From Phycisphaerales bacterium UBA3190 (lineage in GTDB: Bacteria > Planctomycetota > Phycisphaerae > Phycisphaerales > UBA1924): DNA of 35,462 nt. Position 1 is the stretch's first letter. The number at the start of each line of letters is the position of its first letter. Under the pieces are notes generated by a model, which was given only the letters and a program-made list of their open reading frames with translations, did not search any database and was not told where the DNA came from. Made by a program: the position numbers and the translations under genes. The stretch covers positions 570,640-606,101 of the forward strand of contig DEXG01000015.1 in NCBI GenBank assembly GCA_002364005.1. Direction: 5' to 3'. This document shows, piece after piece, positions 32,088 through 35,462 of the stretch.

Positions 32088-33563
32088 ATGAGCGACAAGC
32101 TCCAGATCGCACTTGCACCCGGCGACGGGATCGGCCCCGAGATCACCCGCGCCTGCATGCACATCTTCCAAGCCGCCGGCGTGCTCGACATGGTCGAGTT
32201 CAACGAGGTTGAAATGGGACAGAGCGTGTTCGCCAAGGGCGAGACGCGCGGCATGACCGATGAAGCCGTCGAGGCGATCGAGGGCACCGGCATCCTGTAC
32301 AAGGGCCCCATGGGCACCCCCATCGGTGGTGGTGGCAAGTCGATCAATGTGACCCTGCGCAAGACCTTCGGCGCCTTCGCCAATCTGCGCCACTTCCAGT
32401 CGCTCCCGGGCGTTGAGACCGTCTACTCGCAGGCCGGCGTGCCCGTCGACTTCTATGTCGTGCGTGAGAATGTCGAGGATACCTACGGCGGCATCGAGCA
32501 TCGTCTGACGCCTGACTCCTACGCCGCCAAGCGACTCATCACCACGCCCGGCTGTGACCAGATCAATCGCTTCGCGTTCGAAACCGCCAAGAACTTCGGC
32601 ATCGACAAGGTGACCTGCGGCCACAAGGCCAACATCATGAAGATGACCGACGGCACCTTCCTGGACCGCTTCCGCTTCCTCAGTCAGGACTACCCCGACA
32701 TCGAGACGGAAGATGTGATCATCGACGCGCTGTGCATGAACCTTGTGCTCCGCCCCGATCGCTACAAGATGATCGTGCTGACCAACCTGCAGGGCGACAT
32801 CGTGTCCGACCTTGCCGCGGGTTTGGTGGGCGGCCTGGGCTTTGCCCCAAGTGCCAACATCGGTGATCAGATCAGCATCTTCGAAGCGGTGCACGGCACC
32901 GCGCCGGACATCGCGGGCCAGGACCTTGCCAACCCCACGAGTCTGCTGCTCTCGGGGCTGATCATGCTGCGGCATATCGGGCTGCGCAAGACGGCCGCGG
33001 AAATTGAGAACTCGCTGCTCTACACCCTCGAATCGGGTGTGCACACGGGCGATGTCAAGGGCAAGGGCGACCCGGTGGGCACGACCGCGTTTGCGCAGGC
33101 CGTGGCGGAGAACCTGGGCAAGACCCCGAGCACCGTCTCGGGCTGCACGGTGCCCGGCGGCGACATGCTCTGCCACACCCCGCCCACGCGTCCGAGCGTG
33201 AACGAGATGATGGTCACCCACGAGCAGGTCAAGAGCGAGATCGTCGGCTGCGACATCTTCCTTGAGACCGTCCTGACCCCGCTCGACCTTGCCGCACGCC
33301 TGCAACGCATCTGCGAGGGCACACCGTTCCGCCTGACCGTGATCTCGAACCGAGGCACGCAGGTCTGGCCCTCGGGCTCGCCGTACACCGAGATCGTGAA
33401 CAACTGCTGCGTCCGCTTCGAGCTGCTCGAACGCAGCACGATCGGGCAGGGCCCCACGGTGCACCTGCTGGCGAAGGTGGCGGAGAAGTTCAGCGTGACC
33501 GAGTTCATCCCGATCAAGATGTACGACGGGCAGCGGGGATACTCGCTGGCGCAGGGGCAGTAA
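32088..33563 (+). CDS. icd: Isocitrate dehydrogenase, long bacterial type
   Basis: A 491-residue decarboxylating dehydrogenase of the isocitrate/isopropylmalate family. Seen: LAPGDGIGPEIT at the start, the substrate loop with NVTLRKTFGAFANLR, FYVVRENVEDTYGG, the catalytic KANIMKMTDG, NLQGDIVSDLAAGLVGGLG, and the cofactor region IFEAVHGTAPDIAG. A C-terminal extension of about 140 residues after VGTTAFAQAV corresponds to the long isocitrate dehydrogenases known from Thermus and Rickettsia; the E. coli enzyme lacks it. Whether NAD or NADP is used cannot be read with confidence. I chose ATG 32088 with AGGTGG 5 bases before it. It converts isocitrate to 2-oxoglutarate in the TCA cycle. Confidence 0.88.
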   Translation: MSDKLQIALAPGDGIGPEITRACMHIFQAAGVLDMVEFNEVEMGQSVFAKGETRGMTDEAVEAIEGTGILYKGPMGTPIGGGGKSINVTLRKTFGAFANLRHFQSLPGVETVYSQAGVPVDFYVVRENVEDTYGGIEHRLTPDSYAAKRLITTPGCDQINRFAFETAKNFGIDKVTCGHKANIMKMTDGTFLDRFRFLSQDYPDIETEDVIIDALCMNLVLRPDRYKMIVLTNLQGDIVSDLAAGLVGGLGFAPSANIGDQISIFEAVHGTAPDIAGQDLANPTSLLLSGLIMLRHIGLRKTAAEIENSLLYTLESGVHTGDVKGKGDPVGTTAFAQAVAENLGKTPSTVSGCTVPGGDMLCHTPPTRPSVNEMMVTHEQVKSEIVGCDIFLETVLTPLDLAARLQRICEGTPFRLTVISNRGTQVWPSGSPYTEIVNNCCVRFELLERSTIGQGPTVHLLAKVAEKFSVTEFIPIKMYDGQRGYSLAQGQ

Positions 33564-33573
33564 GCCTTTTCGA

Positions 33574-35462
33574 TCACGGGCAGCCGGCGTTGAACGCGGT
33601 GATAAACGCGGAGACATCGGAGAAGCTGAAGTCGCCATCACCGGTGAGATCGGCGATTGGATCTGCGCCTAGATAGGCAACGATGAAAGCGGAGACATCG
33701 AAGAAGTTCAGCACGCCGTCACCTGTAAAATCGGCGAGACACGGCTCGTTTGTCTTGCTCTGATTCAGGAGCACGCTTATGTTGTCGTTGAACTGCAAGC
33801 CTACCGTCACCATATCCAGGTCGCCATCACCATCGATATCACCGAGTGAGGCACTCCATGGTGTACCCCCCGCGGAAAAACGGGCTTGAGGCGCAAAGGT
33901 ACCATCTCCATGGTTGAGTAACACGCTCGTGTCGCGGTTGCCAGTGTTCACCGTCACCATATCCAAATCGCCGTCGCTATCAACATCACCAAGCGTGACG
34001 GTTTCTGGGTGATTGCCCACTGGGTAGGTGACTTGAGCCGCGAAGGTCCCATCACCATGGTTTAAAAGGACGCTCGTCCTGTTGCTGTTCCTGTTCGACA
34101 CCACCATGTCTAAATCGCCGTCGCCGTCAACATCACCAAGCGTGACGCTCCGTGGGCTGTATCTCGCGGAATAGCGTGATTGAGACGCGAATGTCCCATC
34201 CCCATTGTTTATCAGCACGCTCGTGTCGTCGCTGCCCCCGTTCGCCACCACCATGTCCAGATCGCCGTCGCCGTCAATATCACCCATTGAAACGCTCCGT
34301 GGGGCATTGCCCACGGAATAACGGGTCTGATCAGCGAAGGCCCCATCACCATGGTTCAGCAGCACGCTTATATCATCGCTGGATCTGTTCGCCACCATCA
34401 TGTCCAGATCGCCGTCGCTGTCAATATCACCCAGAGAGACACTCTGCGGTGCATTGCCCGCGGAATAACGGGTCTGATCAGCGAAGGTCCCATCCCCATG
34501 GTTCAGCAGCACGCTTAAATCGTGGCTCTCAGAGTTCACCACCACCATGTCCAGATCCCCATCAGCGTCAACATCACCAAGCGAGATACCCCGTGGATCG
34601 ATGCCCGCGGTATAACTGACCTGAACCGCAAAGGTCCCATCCCCATGGTTCAGAAGCACGCTCGTGTCGCCGCTGTCCCCGTTCGCTGTCACCATGTCCA
34701 GATTGCCGTCAGCGTCAACATCACCAAGCGAAATACTTATCGCGGAACTGCCCGCAAAGAAGCTTGCATGATCCAAAAAAGTCCCATTCCCGTAGTTCAG
34801 CAGCACGCTTATGTCATCGCTGGATCTGTTCGCCACCATCATGTCCAGATCGCCGTCACCATCAACATCACCCAGCACGACGCTCATTGGCTCATGGCCC
34901 GCAGAATATCGAGCCTGATCAGCGAAGGTCCCATCCCCATGGTTCAGCGACACACTCATATCGTTGCTCATCCCGTTCGTCGCCACCATATCCAGATCGC
35001 CGTCGCCGTCAACATCACCAAGCGTGACGCTCCGTGGGGCAGCTCCCGCGGAATAGCGTGATTGAGACGCGAATGTCCCATCCCCATGGTTCAGAAGCAC
35101 GCTCGTGTCGTCGCTCCGCCAGTTCGCCGTCAGAATATCCAGATCTCCGTCACCGTCAACATCACCGAGCGAAAGGCCCTGTGGGCCACCGCCCACGGTA
35201 TACCGAACCTGATCCGCGAAGGTCCCATCCCCCCGGTTCAGCAGCACGCTCGTATCGTCGCTGCCAATGTTCGATGTGACTATATCCAGATCGCCGTCGC
35301 CATTAAAATCTCCCAACGCGACGCTCAATGGGGCGTCGCCCGCCGGGTAGATGACTTGATCTGTAAAAGTCCCATCCCCATTGTTTATCAGCACGCTCGT
35401 GTCGTCGCTGCCCCCGTTCGCCACCACCATGTCCAGATCGCCGTCGCCGTCAATATCACCCA
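33574..35462 (-). CDS. FG-GAP/VCBS repeat protein with dockerin-like tail (5' part missing)
   Basis: The open frame enters from the right edge without a start, so the N-terminus and signal peptide are outside the window. It consists of 49-residue repeats, eleven full and one final half unit seen, each with SVLLNHGDGTFADQ followed by a calcium-binding loop GDVDGDGDLDMV, forming blades of an FG-GAP propeller. The tail from CLADFTGDG holds two loops and two FFDVSAF-like helices and ends in GCP, as in the other four. It is likely a surface adhesion or carbohydrate-binding protein. The base composition looks lower in GC than in neighbours. It is convergent with icd, with 10 bases between stops. 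Confidence 0.85.
   Translation of the reverse strand, partial: GDIDGDGDLDMVVANGGSDDTSVLINNGDGTFTDQVIYPAGDAPLSVALGDFNGDGDLDIVTSNIGSDDTSVLLNRGDGTFADQVRYTVGGGPQGLSLGDVDGDGDLDILTANWRSDDTSVLLNHGDGTFASQSRYSAGAAPRSVTLGDVDGDGDLDMVATNGMSNDMSVSLNHGDGTFADQARYSAGHEPMSVVLGDVDGDGDLDMMVANRSSDDISVLLNYGNGTFLDHASFFAGSSAISISLGDVDADGNLDMVTANGDSGDTSVLLNHGDGTFAVQVSYTAGIDPRGISLGDVDADGDLDMVVVNSESHDLSVLLNHGDGTFADQTRYSAGNAPQSVSLGDIDSDGDLDMMVANRSSDDISVLLNHGDGAFADQTRYSVGNAPRSVSMGDIDGDGDLDMVVANGGSDDTSVLINNGDGTFASQSRYSARYSPRSVTLGDVDGDGDLDMVVSNRNSNRTSVLLNHGDGTFAAQVTYPVGNHPETVTLGDVDSDGDLDMVTVNTGNRDTSVLLNHGDGTFAPQARFSAGGTPWSASLGDIDGDGDLDMVTVGLQFNDNISVLLNQSKTNEPCLADFTGDGVLNFFDVSAFIVAYLGADPIADLTGDGDFSFSDVSAFITAFNAGCP
33820..35462. 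repeat. 147-bp coding tandem repeat array
   Basis: The DNA of the VCBS protein repeats with a 147-base period (49 codons). Most units have diverged moderately, yet bases 34193-34286 and 35369-35462 are identical over 94 bases at a distance of 1176 (8 x 147), with the right copy running off the window. That suggests recent recombination or conversion between units. Confidence 0.8.

Noticed and set aside
32016..33641. Long minus-strand frame opposite icd (541 codons)
   Set aside because: It is the shadow of icd with low-complexity His/Asp/Val-rich composition.
33820..35462. Regular repeats resembling a CRISPR array
   Set aside because: The 147-bp period is in frame and encodes GDVDGDGDLD calcium-binding blades; there are no short direct repeats with unique spacers and no cas genes.

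Overview
The window reads as a piece of a high-GC planctomycete chromosome, most probably of the class Phycisphaerae. The main pointer is a C-terminal Cys-bracketed, dockerin-like domain (FFDVSAF helices, ending in GC or GCP) on five secreted proteins; I know this type from Phycisphaerales genomes. Long alanine-rich intergenic shadow frames, M64 peptidases, DUF1573 and PD40 proteins, and a detached nuoJKLMN block fit the same origin. No rRNA, tRNA, CRISPR array, transposase or phage gene is visible.

Layout. 1-332: non-coding, with REP-like hairpins and two inverted copies of a palindromic repeat. 333-8145 (minus): a tightly overlapping nuoJ-nuoK-nuoL-nuoM-nuoN operon (membrane arm of respiratory complex I) followed after 15 nt by a TerC-family gene. 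8146-8458: divergent regulatory region with a perfect 14-bp palindrome and three hairpins. 8459-11010 (plus): pgsA and pgpA (two consecutive steps of phosphatidylglycerol synthesis), then dusB. 11124-18143 (plus): a secretome island of four dockerin-bearing proteins: a beta-repeat protein, an unknown secreted protein, and two tandem-duplicated M64-type metallopeptidases. 18439-20795 (plus): DUF1573 protein, membrane-anchored rhodanese and MauE/DoxX protein, which looks like an envelope redox/sulfur unit. 20887-21716: rpsR with a clear terminator, then a free-methionine-sulfoxide reductase. 21717-21896: heptanucleotide repeat arrays between convergent genes. 21897-26204: RluA-type pseudouridine synthase (minus), PD40 propeller protein, AXE1-like esterase and a conserved unknown. 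26205-28963 (minus): FIST-domain protein and an SH3-like secreted protein. 29107-33563 (plus): TolC-like outer-membrane lipoprotein, Sua5-type tRNA threonylcarbamoylation enzyme and isocitrate dehydrogenase. 33574-35462 (minus): a repetitive FG-GAP/VCBS calcium-binding protein with the same dockerin-like tail, cut by the window end.

How they work together. The nuo block supplies the proton-pumping arm of complex I and must depend on nuoA-I encoded elsewhere. pgsA/pgpA make phosphatidylglycerol. The five dockerin-tailed proteins probably share one export, sorting or anchoring route whose partner is not in this window. The DUF1573-rhodanese-MauE genes are translationally linked or closely spaced and probably act together outside the cytoplasm.

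Limits. All calls come from reading the sequence and remembered family motifs; no search or folding was run. I do not see a clearly new defence or mobile system. The strongest leads are the dockerin-tailed secretome with its duplicated peptidase pair, the heptanucleotide arrays and inverted palindromes at gene ends, the His/Asp-rich extensions on all three antiporter-like complex I subunits, and a set of apparently leaderless genes.
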